A DNA stretch of 44,834 bases, from NCBI GenBank assembly GCA_000226015.1, contig JH153840.1, forward strand, positions 103,592 through 148,425, written 5' to 3'. Below, piece by piece: positions 1 to 11,379 of this stretch. A program made the position numbers and the translations under genes. The stretch's first letter is position 1. Each line of letters begins with the position of its first letter. The stretch comes from Mnemiopsis leidyi. Its lineage: Eukaryota; Ctenophora; Tentaculata; Lobata; Bolinopsidae. The notes under the pieces are model-generated. The model made no database searches. It was not told the DNA's origin and saw nothing but the letters and a program-made list of their open reading frames with translations.

Positions 1-663
1 CCCTAGAACAGCATACATATTACGTGATTATCTTATCTGTATTAGACTATAGAGGTATAGTAAGGAATTTGGTTTGTTATGATTGTTGAGAACGGTAATT
101 TGCTTAATATACAGAAATAAAAATTGCCCATAACTTCAGATCTGGTCAATATTTTTTGATGAAACTTTCAGGATGTGTTCATGATGTCCAGCTGATGAGA
201 TCTATCGAGTTTCGGAAAGGTGAGAATGAGCCATTTTTGCTTGATATGCAAAAATAAGCTAAAATTACAAAACCGTCAAAATAGCTCGTATCATCTTGAA
301 ACTTTGTAGGCATTATCTTTTATTCATCATTAAGAAGTCCTGAAATTTTCATAAAAAATGATAATCAGAACCGAAGTTATGACCGTTTTTGTGATCAAAT
401 CGAGAATAATTATTGAAAGGTCGTCATCTCTGCACTGCACATTTGCGATGCACCCAAATTTTAAAACCACCCTGTATATAAGTAGAAGTCAACAGAAATA
501 CAGAAATATATATATTTATAAATAGATTATTGAATTTGAGGCATTGCCATTTGCCAATCACAGTAGCTTTAGTAGAGGAGGGAGAATGTAAACTAAGACA
601 TCGAAAATGGTCGTGAGCGCTTTCACTTATTATATTGCAGAAGATTATCAAACTGTAATGAAT
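1..663. other. Unassigned AT-rich flank
   Basis: No supported gene. The stretch at about 120-420 reads like old dispersed repeat sequence: non-coding in all frames, with runs such as cataacttcag and gaagttatgacc. Its family was not identified. Confidence 0.4.
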
Positions 664-739
664 TCAATAAAATCGATGTCTTCTTTTAAGTGCACGTGCA
701 CGTGCACTTATCGTTGCCATGGTGATAACTGATCCACGG

Positions 740-1222
740 TCATGTAAGCTTGCCGTTAAGTTTAGACTTGAAGCTGTGAATAAAGTTTTCTTCGTATCTT
801 CTGCGTAGGAATATGCAGTTTCTTCTGGGTCTAAAGAATGAAAAAACTTTGTATTCATTTTTGCCACACAGTCTGAGGTGGACATCTGCTTGCACTGGGG
901 CTTCTTCATAACTGAGTTTAAACTGCTGCCGATGTACGGTACATCTTGTAAGGAGTTGGTCTCCAGTCTCCCCGATGTAGTTTTCTCTACAATTGCCGCA
1001 TGTTGCAATGTATACGACATTACGGGACCCGCAGTCAAAGTTTGAGTTGGTCCTGACTGTCTTTCCGTTTTTCAGTGTTATAGAGGAACCTGTCTGTATG
1101 TATGCACAGAAGATACAGTCTTTACCACACTTCTTCACAGGTGTACAATTTTCCATCCAGAAATCTGTCGAACAGTAGTCGACAAAGGATCTTGTCTCAG
1201 AAAGGATTGTTCTAAGTTCCAT
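740..1222 (-). pseudogene. GIY-YIG endonuclease domain of the Penelope-like element
   Basis: An open segment of about 160 codons with the signature VVYIATCGNC, then ENYIGET, followed by the conserved Arg (LLTR) and His (VHRQQ) region, and a Cys-rich stretch upstream (KKCGKDCIFC). In Penelope elements this domain nicks target DNA to prime reverse transcription. This is the best-preserved part of the element, but it has no intact RT in frame with it. Called a pseudogene because the element as a whole is broken. Confidence 0.8.
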
Positions 1223-1360
1223 CCCCGATCCGCGAGGAAGAAAAACCGTGACGGTCCAACTAGTGCTACTCGAAAAGTAAAATCGAAATCTTCAAAACAG
1301 AAAGATGATACTGTCCCTAAATCGAATGATTTTTTAGAGTTGCGAAGCTTGGCCTCTCAA

Positions 1361-2080
1361 GTGATCTGAGTTGGTCTAGACATATAAGCAACATGGTCAC
1401 CAAGGCTAGAAGTACACTGTCATGGGTACTCAGCGTGTTTAAGACCCGTGATAGGACTGTCATGATTACCTATACCCTATACAAGTCTTTAGTGAGAAGC
1501 TTGTTGGAGTACTGTTGCCCACTGTGAGACCCTACCAGAGTTACAGAGATACAGATGTTGGAAGGGGTTCAACGTACCTTCACAAGTTGCATAGGCGGTC
1601 TGAACGATATGAACTACTGGGAAAGGCTGGTCCATCTCCAACTGATGTCCTTGCAGCGAAGGAGGGGAAGGTACACCATTTTAATGATGTGGAAAATCCT
1701 ACATAATGTTGTTCCTAACTGCTGCGATATTGAGTTCATTGATACCTCAAGACATGGTACCAAGGCTGTTATCCCTTCTCTGTCAAAGTGCAGCTCCCTT
1801 CGCAACCAGATGCTCTACGACAGTTCATTCGCAGTTAGAGGACCAAAACTTTGGAATAAAGTGCCTGCTGCAATCAAAGCAGAGAAAACGTTCGATGGTT
1901 TTAAAGTAAGCTTGTCTAAGTTTCTTGCTTTGATACCGGACAATCCCCCGGTCTCCGGTTACACCTGCAACTGGTCCAATTCACTTGTGGACTTCACATC
2001 AACGCGGTGGTCAGATATCTGATGACCCTTCCTACTTGAGGATAAACCCCAACAAAGTAAACAACAAAGTAAGTAAGTGG
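1361..2080 (+). mobile_element. 5'-truncated LINE (CR1/L2-like) 3' end, nested in the Penelope copy
   Basis: One plus frame from about 1361 to 2022 encodes the C-terminal tail of a non-LTR retrotransposon ORF2: SDLSWSRHI, LYKSLVRSLLEYCCPL, then YWERLVHLQLMSLQRRRGRY, MWKILHNVVPN, RGPKLWNKVP and a final NSLVDF. There is a single in-frame TGA (1525-1527) where a Trp is expected. It ends in short AAGTAAGTAAGT-type repeats (about 2055-2078), as LINE 3' ends often do. Opposite strand to the host element. Confidence 0.8.
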
Positions 2081-2099
2081 TTGGTCTAGCTTGCGAAAC

Positions 2100-3500
2100 A
2101 TCAATTGGTCCTTAAGGCTAGGTGATTTTCGGAAGGAGGGCCGGACTTTTACAGCTTTATCTGTAGGTGAAGCTTGGTTCAGATTTTCCGTTATTCCTTC
2201 GATATCTGAAGAAAGATTTTTAGAGCACGGATTGTGTGTACTAACATAGTATACTGGCGAGATACTCTCTTCATTCAACGAGTTTTGATTTTCGGTGTTT
2301 TTGTTGCTGTCGTTGATAAGGATGTCGTTTCTGGAGACAGTTTTCGCTCGGTTTATACTGTCGTGCCAGACTGTAGGGGATGTTACGGACGCAATGTCTC
2401 GGGTGGCTTGAGGAAAATGGCAGGTAATTAAATGTGTCCGTTTCTTTGTGGTACAAGTCAAAATGAATGTTACCCTCTTTAAAGTAGGCCTCAACGTGCA
2501 AGAAAGGGAGTCCTCCTGACGGTCTGTTAAGTTCTTCGCTAGTCTCTGCTAAAAATTTGATGTTGGGGTCTATACTGTTGAGGATATCAACAATTTCAGT
2601 GATGTCTGGTAGTGATCGGGCCCAGATCATAAACACATCGTCAAGGTATCTGAAATAGTTGCATTGGAAATACTGATCCGCTGTTTCTCCAAATTGGTTC
2701 CTAATAATTTCCACAAGTCACAACATTGACCTCTTGATATCCTACGTTCAGGTCCGCGGCTGCCGGTGCATAGATTCTGCCCATCCCAGTACCTGATATT
2801 TGTTTGTAGACTGTGTTGTCAAAAGTGAAGTAAAGGTTTCCTTGAGTCTTGACAGAACGTGAAAAGATCAAGGAGAAAATCGTTGTTAAAACGTCGTGGA
2901 AGAAGCTCATCACCGTAATGATCCACATAGAAAGATATAGCCTCCAAACCGTTTTCCGTTGTGATATTGGTGTACAAGGATGTTATGTCTGCGGTGACTA
3001 GGAAGGAATATGTGGAATTGGGGCATCTTCTCAAAAAGTCGAATGTATCCTGCAATCTGTGCTTAACTTTAGGAAGGAATGGCTGTAGAAGGTTGTTTAA
3101 AAGTTCACACAACTTAGTAGTTGGACAGAGTCGACAAGAGATGATGGGCCTAAACTTGAGGTCGGCAGGATTAGGAAAGTTGATAACTTCAGTGTTCGGG
3201 TTACTACGCGTGGCCTCTAGAACTGATGAGGACTTGTGGAGTTTAGGGAGTCCATAGAGAGTGGGTAGATTCGAACTGTGCTCGATGATGGCTTTGATTT
3301 TTTCCTTATTAAGAATGTTTTTCCATTTTTTACAGAATTTTTTTACAGCGTCTGTAAGTCTAGTGCAAGTGATGGTGGAAATCTTATAAGTACTACGGTC
3401 TTAGAGCATTTCCGTAATCTTTATAATGTAGTAGGGCTTCTCTATAATAACTGTACCCGAACCTTTGTCTGCCTCTTTGAAAACCATGTCGTTGTCTTTC
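2100..3500 (-). pseudogene. Reverse transcriptase remnant of the Penelope-like element
   Basis: RT-coding relic in several frames: 3112-2819 (ADITSLYTN region), 2928-2701 (ISGTGMG region) and 2714-2271 (YLDD and downstream thumb-like region). The catalytic YLDD is retained, but frame changes near 2710 and 2820-2930 and stops make it non-functional. The reading continues towards a KSPSLKDQLM linker just before the LINE insertion. Confidence 0.75.
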
Positions 3501-3506
3501 TTCATT

Positions 3507-3524
3507 CATATATATATATATATA
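3507..3524. repeat. (AT)n microsatellite
   Basis: Pure alternating AT run of about 18 bases at the 5' side of the Penelope relic. Confidence 0.9.
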
Positions 3525-3611
3525 CAGTCGCAAAACGCAAAGCGTGCCTCCAGCCAGAAAAGACACGTGGTTTTCAGATTCCTTGTAATTTTAAGTTAAA
3601 AATTTTAATAT

Positions 3612-4050
3612 TTGGCGTCGATACTATAAAATTCGGATTCCTCGTCAAATGTTACGTCAAAATACTGCTCTAACTTTTCTCCTCTTTCAAAGTCGAAAAC
3701 TTCCATTTTTGGGCCTTATAAGGGGTCACTTAAGGGGTCACGTGAGGATTATTTGGATTTGAAACTATCAAATGCGGATTCCTCGTTAAATTTTACGTGA
3801 CCAAAATACTGGTCTAACTTTTTTCCTAGCTTAAAGTTGAAAAATTCAATTTTGGGGCCTTAAGGGCCTAATAAGGGGTCACTTAAGGGGTCACGCGATG
3901 ATTTATCGGCTCCGAAACTATCAAATTCGGATTCCTCGTCAAATTTTACGTCAAAATACTTGTCTTACTTTTCTTCTACCTCAAAGTTGAAAATTTTCAT
4001 TTTTATGGCCATAAAGGCCTTTAAAGGCCCTTAAAGGCCTTCAGAACAAA
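3612..4050. repeat. Three-copy tandem repeat, period about 141-153 bp
   Basis: The landmark cggattcctcgt recurs near 3633, 3774 and 3927. Each copy carries aaaatact..ctaacttttc, an aaagt(c/t)gaaaa stretch and an aggggtcacttaaggggtca block. The third copy degrades into aaggccttt repeats at 4010-4040. No coding sense. It could be a satellite seed or part of a mobile element. Confidence 0.8.
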
Positions 4051-5736
4051 TTTTTTTATAATCAATATTTTGAAAATTTTTCGAGACCGAGGAACAGCTC
4101 AGACGTGTGAGAGATTCAGTTCTTATATCTCTCAAGTCCAGCTTACAATGCAAAAGCGCAAACACTTTGGAACCTTATTGTGAATTGGATGTGGATCAAC
4201 GTTACCAAGCCTACAGCTTGTGCATCTCGTTGTGGAGGCGTTTCTTTCGACTTTCACCTCTATGGTGAGCATTTTTCATTTTTAATTTTTTCTTTTGTCC
4301 CAAACACCTTATAATTTGATTACATTATGCGCTGAGTTTTAGTTCTTACATTGGTCAATGTTATACACATTTGCTTTATCCTTACATAATCCTTGATAAT
4401 GTTACCTGTCCCACGAGCATGAGAACACCGGCAAAGTCCTTAGACTTCCGAAGAACTTCAGTCAGATAAATGATGAGGTAGGTAAACCAGCATGAGGAAC
4501 AAAGATCGTTCAGGATGTGACCTACTGAGTACCTGAGGAGGAAGAACTTTATATTTTTTGTGTTAAACAAGGATCTGCTGCGGGAAATTTGTCCATTGAT
4601 GTTTGTGGTGGTGGCAAGTTGATCTCAATTTCTTAAGATTTTTGAACCTCTATCCCAGAAAAAAAATGTTATTTTTAATTTGTCAACTAGTAATATTATC
4701 TTTGAACTTTGCAACAGGGAAAGTTCTATCGGCAGAAGTCAAGTTGAGAATGTCAGAAGTTAGAACATGAACAAGAGAAATTTTGACGAAGAAGGTATTC
4801 AATGCTCCTGAGGAAACATACTGACTAATAGTAAATACCCATTAAACACTTGAATGATAATTGTACTGCTCGCCGTCCTGACCATGAGTGAAGTATAATG
4901 ATGCTTTTAAAAACCACAGACATGGTGTGTAGTATAGGGTTTTCTTCTTAATTTTGATAAGAAGTAGGACTGCTAATGTGGTTGCGTATAACATCTTATA
5001 ACAAGGAATACGTGACCATGTTCACTCAAATTATTTGTATAATAGTAGTGTTGAAAGTATTTAATACTTTCAACGCAAAAAAAACACAGTGTAATCAGTT
5101 CTTGAATCTAAGATTCACTGTCAGCTATCAAAGTGGCCACCTGTCCAGGAATACTACTTCTTTAATTACTTTTTAAATTACTCGTTCAATATACAATAAC
5201 CAAGAAAATCTTCGTTCAGACCTCTTCTCTATTTCATTAAGTGAGATAACTGTGATGTTATTTTGTGATTGTAAGTTTAGGTTTCAGGCAATGCAAACAA
5301 AATTGTACACTGATAATATAGTGGATTTATCATTCATTGGCATGGATTCAAATTTAATGACATGACAATATCATAATCCTATAATTTCCACAAAAGAGAA
5401 AAGCAGGAAGCCACCCTTTGTGAATAAAGAAATTGTAGATCATTAACTGTTTCTTCTGTAAAACTTGGACATTACTCATTACTCAAGAACAATATTGAGA
5501 TTGAGAAGACACCAAAAGTACAGAATTCGTAATATTAATAAAAAAAAGTAGTTGAGCAATCATTGCAGTTAAATGTAAGAAGTAAGGAAATCTTAATCAT
5601 GAATTAATTATCTTAAATCGTTTTCCCATAGCATTTAGACTGTTATTAACTCTTATTTTCTAGGTAGTTTTCTTCTATACCTGGTAATCAATCTTTTCTC
5701 GGGTTCTTAGCCCCAAATATTAACGATTATTGATAA
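4051..5736. other. Non-coding interval
   Basis: About 1.7 kb with no ORF I can support on either strand and no splice-consistent exons. It contains one long near-perfect palindrome (5050-5074), listed separately. Otherwise nothing seen. Confidence 0.5.
5050..5074. repeat. 25-bp palindrome (12-bp arms, 1-base centre)
   Basis: gttgaaagtatt, one T, then aatactttcaac: two perfect 12-base inverted arms. Function unknown. Confidence 0.85.
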
Positions 5737-5933
5737 CAGTAAAACCTCCATTTACTGGGCCTCTCGGGGGAGATGAAGAAGGCTCGGTAGCTGGTAAATT
5801 AATGGACACGGTAAATAGAGGCACAGTAAATAGATGTTTAACTGAATTGAGAAATATCAAGGAGAAAGTTGGAGGCCCAGTAAATCGGGGGTCATGGTAA
5901 ATAGAGGCACGGCAAATAGAGGTTAAATTACTG
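5737..5933. mobile_element. MITE with CAGTAAAACCTC-type terminal inverted repeats
   Basis: About 197 bp. The left end cagtaaaacctccattta mirrors the right end taaatagaggttaaattactg with one small gap. A second inner inverted pair (atttactgggcct with aggcccagtaaat) reinforces the fold. CAGT-starting ends of this type are known from pogo/Tigger-like Tc1-mariner MITEs. The expected TA target duplication is not clean (left flank ataa, right flank ta). No transposase is encoded. Confidence 0.7.
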
Positions 5934-6118
5934 TATTTCACTTAGTCAAATAATGGTCATAGCTTAAGTTACCACATCAATGTAGGTTTAGTTAATCTTT
6001 GTAAATAGTGTGCAACACACATAGTTAAAAATATACAAAGTAAACATTTTCTATTATTTTCAATCTCAAGAATCACTTCCCACTTCTATCATCTATCATA
6101 TCCCTCGCCAAAGAGCAG

Positions 6119-7100
6119 CTTAGGAACCGCTTAGGAACCGACTAAGAACTGTTTAGAAAAACCTATTAAGACCGGCATGCTAGCCAACACTCAACAGCGA
6201 CATTAAGGGTTTAGAACCCGCTAAGAACTGTTAAACAAAAACTAAAGAACCATTCAGGAACTGCTTGCAGAATGCAGATTAGGATTATGGTTAGGGCTTT
6301 GGTTAAGGTTATGTTGCTGTTGGCAAGCAAGGGGATCTTAACTGTTCTAAACCGTTCTTAACTTAACCATGCTTAAGAGGTTCTTAAGGGTTCCTAAGCG
6401 GTTCTGAACCAGTTTTTAGCATGATTTAAAATTTCAAACTATTCATCTTACCTGTTGTATATGCAGTTCTTAACCAGTTCTTAACCAGTAGCTTTTAAGC
6501 AGTCATTTGACAGTTCTTAAATCTTAGCCCGGTTTAAGCAGTTCTATAACAATTCCTTAGCGGTTCTTAAACAGTTCTTAAGCAGTTGTAAAACGGTTCT
6601 TAGGCGGTTCTTGAATGATTCTTAAGCAGTTTTTGCAGTCTCCATGAAGCCGAACACTTCCACTGGAATAACTGACACTGAGTCCATAAGCCCTCCATGT
6701 CCTGCCTTGGAAGTTCTTTCAACATAATGCTGATTCCTTGTTAAGCATCAAAGTCTTCTGACCTCCTCATCTGGCGCTGCTCGCCCAGCAAGAAGTTCAG
6801 AAACAGAATATCTTATCGTGAATTCCTTGACAAACTTTGCAATGTCCCAGCTTATTGGTGTATCAGAGAACACTATTAGTGATTGGAAGATGATCTTAAA
6901 TTTGCATGGGTTTTTCATGTTTGTGTGTTACTTATCAAATCTAAGCTAAATATAAGTTTATTCCTGTGTTTTGCTCTTAAATCTAAAAAAGAACTTAAAA
7001 AACTTAAAAAAATTACCCGTTAAATTCCACCTGTAGAATTCCACTCATGGAATTCCACCGATGGAAGTGTCGGGCTTCTTGGAGACTGCCCAGTTTTTAA
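6119..7100. repeat. Fold-back block built from degenerate ggttcttaa motifs
   Basis: 6119-6260 has repeated aggaaccgctta / actaagaactg units. 6340-6630 has the reverse-complement sense (cggttctta, cagttcttaa) many times. A longer inverted pair lies at about 6627-6666 (gcagtctccatgaagccg...) and 7058-7098 (...cttcttggagactgc). The whole could fold into large stem-loops, as in fold-back or MITE-like elements. No ORF. Confidence 0.65.
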
Positions 7101-7597
7101 GAGTTCTTTGGGGATGTGAAATGTTTGGCCATTTTACTGATGAACTTACCCAAATTGAGCAACTGCACTTATGGGCACCCTGGTGATGCCACTGTAGATG
7201 CCACTCCTTGAATCCATTTAATAAACTCTAGCTGCAAATAAAGACACAATTTCTCAATGAATAAAGTTCAACAGAAATCAGGGTACTTTGCAAAACAGTA
7301 TCAAAAGAAATGATATGTCATGTAGAGAACATGACGAATTTGTTTTTAAGGTTTAATTAAGGTTTAATTAAGGTCTTACCAGGGTGTACTACAAACAGAG
7401 AAAATCTAATTTGTCTCATCCTTCACAGCTTATAAGCCTCATTAAATTGTATAAATTACCCCTTTGTGTATTGCTGTGTAAAATTTGATTATCATTTATT
7501 TATTTCTTTAACTTGGTGTGTGAGTTCATGTTAGGGATGGTTCAGTCAGGGGAAAAAGCAGGGATTGGTTTTGGAGAATGGAAAAAGAGGGAAAAGG

Positions 7598-7735
7598 GAA
7601 GATCAGTGATGGCCGTTATACGGCTTATATACAGCCTATATATGGCCCATACACGGCTCATAGCTGGCTATTGGCCGGCTATAGGTCGTGTATAGGCCGT
7701 ATATCGGCCATATATCGGCCATATCCAGGCTAATT
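7598..7735. repeat. Array of degenerate 10-11-bp GGCC/TATA units
   Basis: More than ten imperfect units of the type tatacggc, tatatggcc, ataggccg, tatatcggcc in tandem. Many units are themselves nearly palindromic. No protein sense that I trust. Confidence 0.7.
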
Positions 7736-10084
7736 GGTTCAAAATGCTAATTGTTTTATCATTAAATTAACAGATCAAGAATATCAATTTATAACAAGAA
7801 TTGCGGCCGCTTTCATTGTGTCAGGCGACCGCTGAATTTCCTGTATCATGCCGTGAGCCGTCGCTTATAGTTATTGTTATTACAATTCGCGGAATGAGGA
7901 ATAAAAATACACAACAGGCAACTCGAATTTCGCAAACCACTAACCAGTTACCAGACGTCATTTCAGTCAATTTCATTGTTCTGCACTTGTTAGATGCGCG
8001 AATTAATGCATCCGTTTGATGCAAAATTTAAAAACTACACGCTGCACGTGCAAAGTTTGAACACAATCGCGCGTTTCTTTCATTGTTTGTTTCAAATATC
8101 TTGAGTCTGCATAATGTCGCAATAATTATATTATATATGCGACCTTTATTCATACAACTTTCTGATGAAGTTTTAAATCGAATTGAAAGTGGAAATTATT
8201 TGGAGAACAAGTTAAAACACAACAGCTTTCTTCAAGATAACCCATTTGTGGCTAAGAAGAAGTTCATTAATATTTATTAGTTTTTAATACTTCTTTTTAT
8301 AAAATTTGTTAATTAATTTTAAGGTTTTTTGAAATTTTTAGGAGATTATGTGTGATGATGCTGGCATCATTATTTATTATTTATTTATTTATTTATTATT
8401 ATAACGTTGTGTTTTTTACAAATGGCATGGATAAGTCATTATTAAAATTGTCGGCTGACGTTTAAAATCGTGTTACATTCATCTCTCAATCTAGGTAATC
8501 TGTCATTACAACAAATTACTCAATAAAACTTCAGTTTAAAAGAACTTTGACCGTATCTCTTGATTGATGTTACATCTTGTTGCGATTGTTGTAATTAGAA
8601 TAAATAATTGAGCCAATCATGTATACATTGCATAATGTGAAGTACATTCGTCGGCCGGAGGCAGTTAAGTTTGTTAACACAGCTATTATTGTATTCGTAT
8701 ACATGATTAAGTTTGATAAAGGAGCGTGCGCGCGGAAATACGTACGTACGTACGGACACTTTTTGAGCTAATATTCCAAAGTTACGCAGTCAATCGCCAA
8801 CCCTTGTTTTGTACTTTTTGTGCACGGGCCCAAATGGCAAGATACGGGAAAAACAAATGAGAATTCACTCAATTTTACTTATTTCCACACAAATCAAAAA
8901 CCTAAATTGATATTAATTTAATACACTTAATACCTTAATAATTCTTACTACTAATACCTACAGCCAATTAACTTTAGTATCACAAATACCAGGATTTCAG
9001 CACCTTCCTGTGAACCTAGTCTTATTTAATTTAGACGACAAACAATGATCGACCTATAGCAAAGAACTATGCTATGTAACAGCTGAGTAATACTGTTCAT
9101 ATCAAAGTTATTATCATTCCAAGCATTGAGTTGCAAGTACAATGTTTTTATCAGACTTGACTTGGCAGCTAGCACTTATTGCTGTATTCCATATTTTTGA
9201 GGTCCAGGATATAAAAACTTGCCTTGGAAAAGCAGTTATGAGTGTTTTTTCTTCCTTTATGATATAATACAAGCATGGTTGCCAGGCTTGGGGTATGACA
9301 GAGTGAAACACCATGGACACTGCCACTGTTTGGTTAGTGCTTCAACCTGAGGTTGGGTGCGGGTGAGGGACTTTGCACCCTTAAGGTTTACGCATAATGT
9401 TGTCTGACGTTGTCCGACCCTCATGCGTTGTCCTCCCGGAGAATAAAATGACGGGAGGGTGCGCGCTGCTGTACAAGCATAATGTGTCACAGAATAAAAA
9501 TAGGAATTCACAACTCAACAGAGCACAATTCATCAACAAAATTAAAATCAAATTTAAAGTCACACGCCCCCAACTTTCCATATCACAACATTCAGTGTAA
9601 TTGTAACAAAATTCTCTGGAATTGTAACTGTAATTGTAACAGAGTAATAAAAGAAATTTGGTTAACACGTATATTCCCATGTGCGAGCTTAGCGTGAAAT
9701 TAGGACGGACGCGCGACGCAAATAGGGCGCGCGCAGCGCGAGCCACAGGGCTATGTTGGCTTAGCAAAAAAAATGGGCTACAAACGTAGGCTGGAACGAA
9801 TTTCCCCTGGTCACAAGGTCAATAATACGTTTACGTATAACGCGTGAAGTCTTTCGAATTAAGAGGCGACACATGCACACCATTATAACCTAATTAGATA
9901 TAAAACGAGAGCACGCGCAAGCGCGTAGCTTACAATTTTTGTCAGACGTTGTCTGACCTGCAGCCCCCCGCGCGGCAACGCAAGGCAATACAATTTTGAT
10001 TTAAAGTAACCCAGCAAGCTTGCGAGTATGATATGGATGGAAAATTTGTACCTCGAAAAGTTTTACGATATTGACGATATGATA
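7736..10084. other. Non-coding 3' flank with simple repeats
   Basis: About 2.3 kb without a supportable gene. It holds a (TTTA)n run near 8373-8400, an ACGT repeat near 8739-8753, and CpG-rich patches (9720-9745, 9905-9930, 9965-9985). The motif ttgtctgac occurs near 9400 and again at 9941-9959, where it forms a short inverted repeat. These patches suggest an old DNA-transposon-derived sequence, family unknown. Confidence 0.4.
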
Positions 10085-10117
10085 TCCGTCTAACGTTCTA
10101 ACGAAACGTTAGACGGA
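10085..10117. repeat. Perfect hairpin, 13-bp arms with 7-base loop
   Basis: tccgtctaacgtt, loop ctaacga, then aacgttagacgga. Both arms match perfectly, and the loop repeats part of the arm motif. It sits in the intergenic 3' flank of the NAV gene. Confidence 0.85.
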
Positions 10118-10817
10118 AGAAATATGCGGTCGCGCGCAGCACGAAGGCGCGTTTTGGTCACGTGATAATTTCACACAAATTTTGTACGGCGACCGCCGTA
10201 GTCGTACTAAGTTTGTAGCTTGTAGATAATATACATATAATTCTGCATTGCACGTTTCATTCAATACACATGCAGAACACATGTTGGACATTATCGCCGG
10301 AAAAATGTAAAGATTGAATTTACTCAGCTTTCAATTATTTGGACTTGACTGATTAGTAATAGTTTTGTCAATGTAAACTTCATCTAAAACTACAACTTAC
10401 GAGCAAAGCCCACTTAAATAATACCGGTAAATTTTTGAAAACTCAAAAGCAAGCGACCGAGAGAAAGTTGACGGAGTTAACGTTAATTGCTACCCGGGCT
10501 AAATCGGAATATCACTTTATTTTAATAGGGAACAGCCATGAGACTCTCCCCGGTCAAAGGCAGCAACCAATTTATTGGTTTTTGGAAAATTTTTGAATGA
10601 TATTCTAAGTTATTCACGGTTATTCTGTGCCGCCGTACTGCCTTCGAAACTGCCGCTTCATGGCGTGACAAAATTAGGCACGATGTTATCGAAAGAGGGT
10701 CGGACAAAGCCAGAAAAGAGCCTCACAGCCTTCCCTTTTTCCTGAACCGGAACGTTTCGTTAGGCAGAAATCTCGCTAAGATTTCAATACAAATAAGTAT
10801 AATAAAATTAAAACAGT

Positions 10818-10823
10818 TTTATT
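10818..10823 (-). promoter_or_regulatory. Candidate polyadenylation signal AATAAA for the NAV gene
   Basis: The minus strand reads AATAAA about 560 bases downstream of the NAV stop codon (11380-11382). A second AATAAA-like site lies near 10514-10519. Choice between them is inference. Confidence 0.35.
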
Positions 10824-11379
10824 AACTTAAACTTCTTCATAAAAATCAAGACATCGTTAAATGGATTATCTAGCTGCGATTAAACAATAAATAAGGGCAG
10901 AATTAACAATTGTAATATGTACTTATAAATCAAATAAAAACCAGAAAGTTTATGGCTTGAAACAAATGATGACTGTTCGGCAAGCAAAAATATCTACAGG
11001 AAATGATATTGATAAGGTTCAGTGTATTTACAGCGTGACCTTGAAGTTAAACACTTAAACGGATATGTAACACGTGCCTGAAGGTCACGATAAGTTTTAA
11101 CTAATTTAAGATTATCACTTTTAAATTAGGATTATGAACGTTTAGGTTTTAGTATAACGATGAATTTCTTTCAGTCTCATTTGAGCGAATAAACATGATG
11201 TAAAAACTCCATGCAAATTCGGCTCTCAAAAAAATAAACAAGAAAAATAAAACAAATCCCTCAAAACAGCAGACACATCAAATTTAAGTTCATACAAACA
11301 CAGGGAGAGGAAAAGTCAATAAGTCTGCTTACAACTGTTACAATTTCATGGCTGTGTCTTCCTAACTAACTAAACACGC

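Larger units (their letters stand above)
664..3510 (-). mobile_element. Decayed Penelope-like retroelement (RT plus GIY-YIG)
   Basis: Reading the minus strand, the order is an N-terminal EADKGSGTVII segment (about 3410-3470), a reverse transcriptase (about 2270-3260), then a GIY-YIG endonuclease (740-1222). This is the Penelope order. RT landmarks visible are DITSLYTNI, ISGTGMG, the catalytic YLDD in FRYLDDVFMIW, GLPFLHVEA and a TDTFNYLPFSSSHPRH block. The RT is spread over at least three frames with internal stops, so the copy is dead. It is interrupted by a plus-strand LINE fragment between RT and endonuclease. Exact element ends were not resolved. Confidence 0.85.

Noticed and set aside
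1994..2494. 166-codon minus ORF at the LINE/Penelope junction
   Set aside because: A chimera of LINE antisense and an off-frame part of the Penelope RT. Not a gene.
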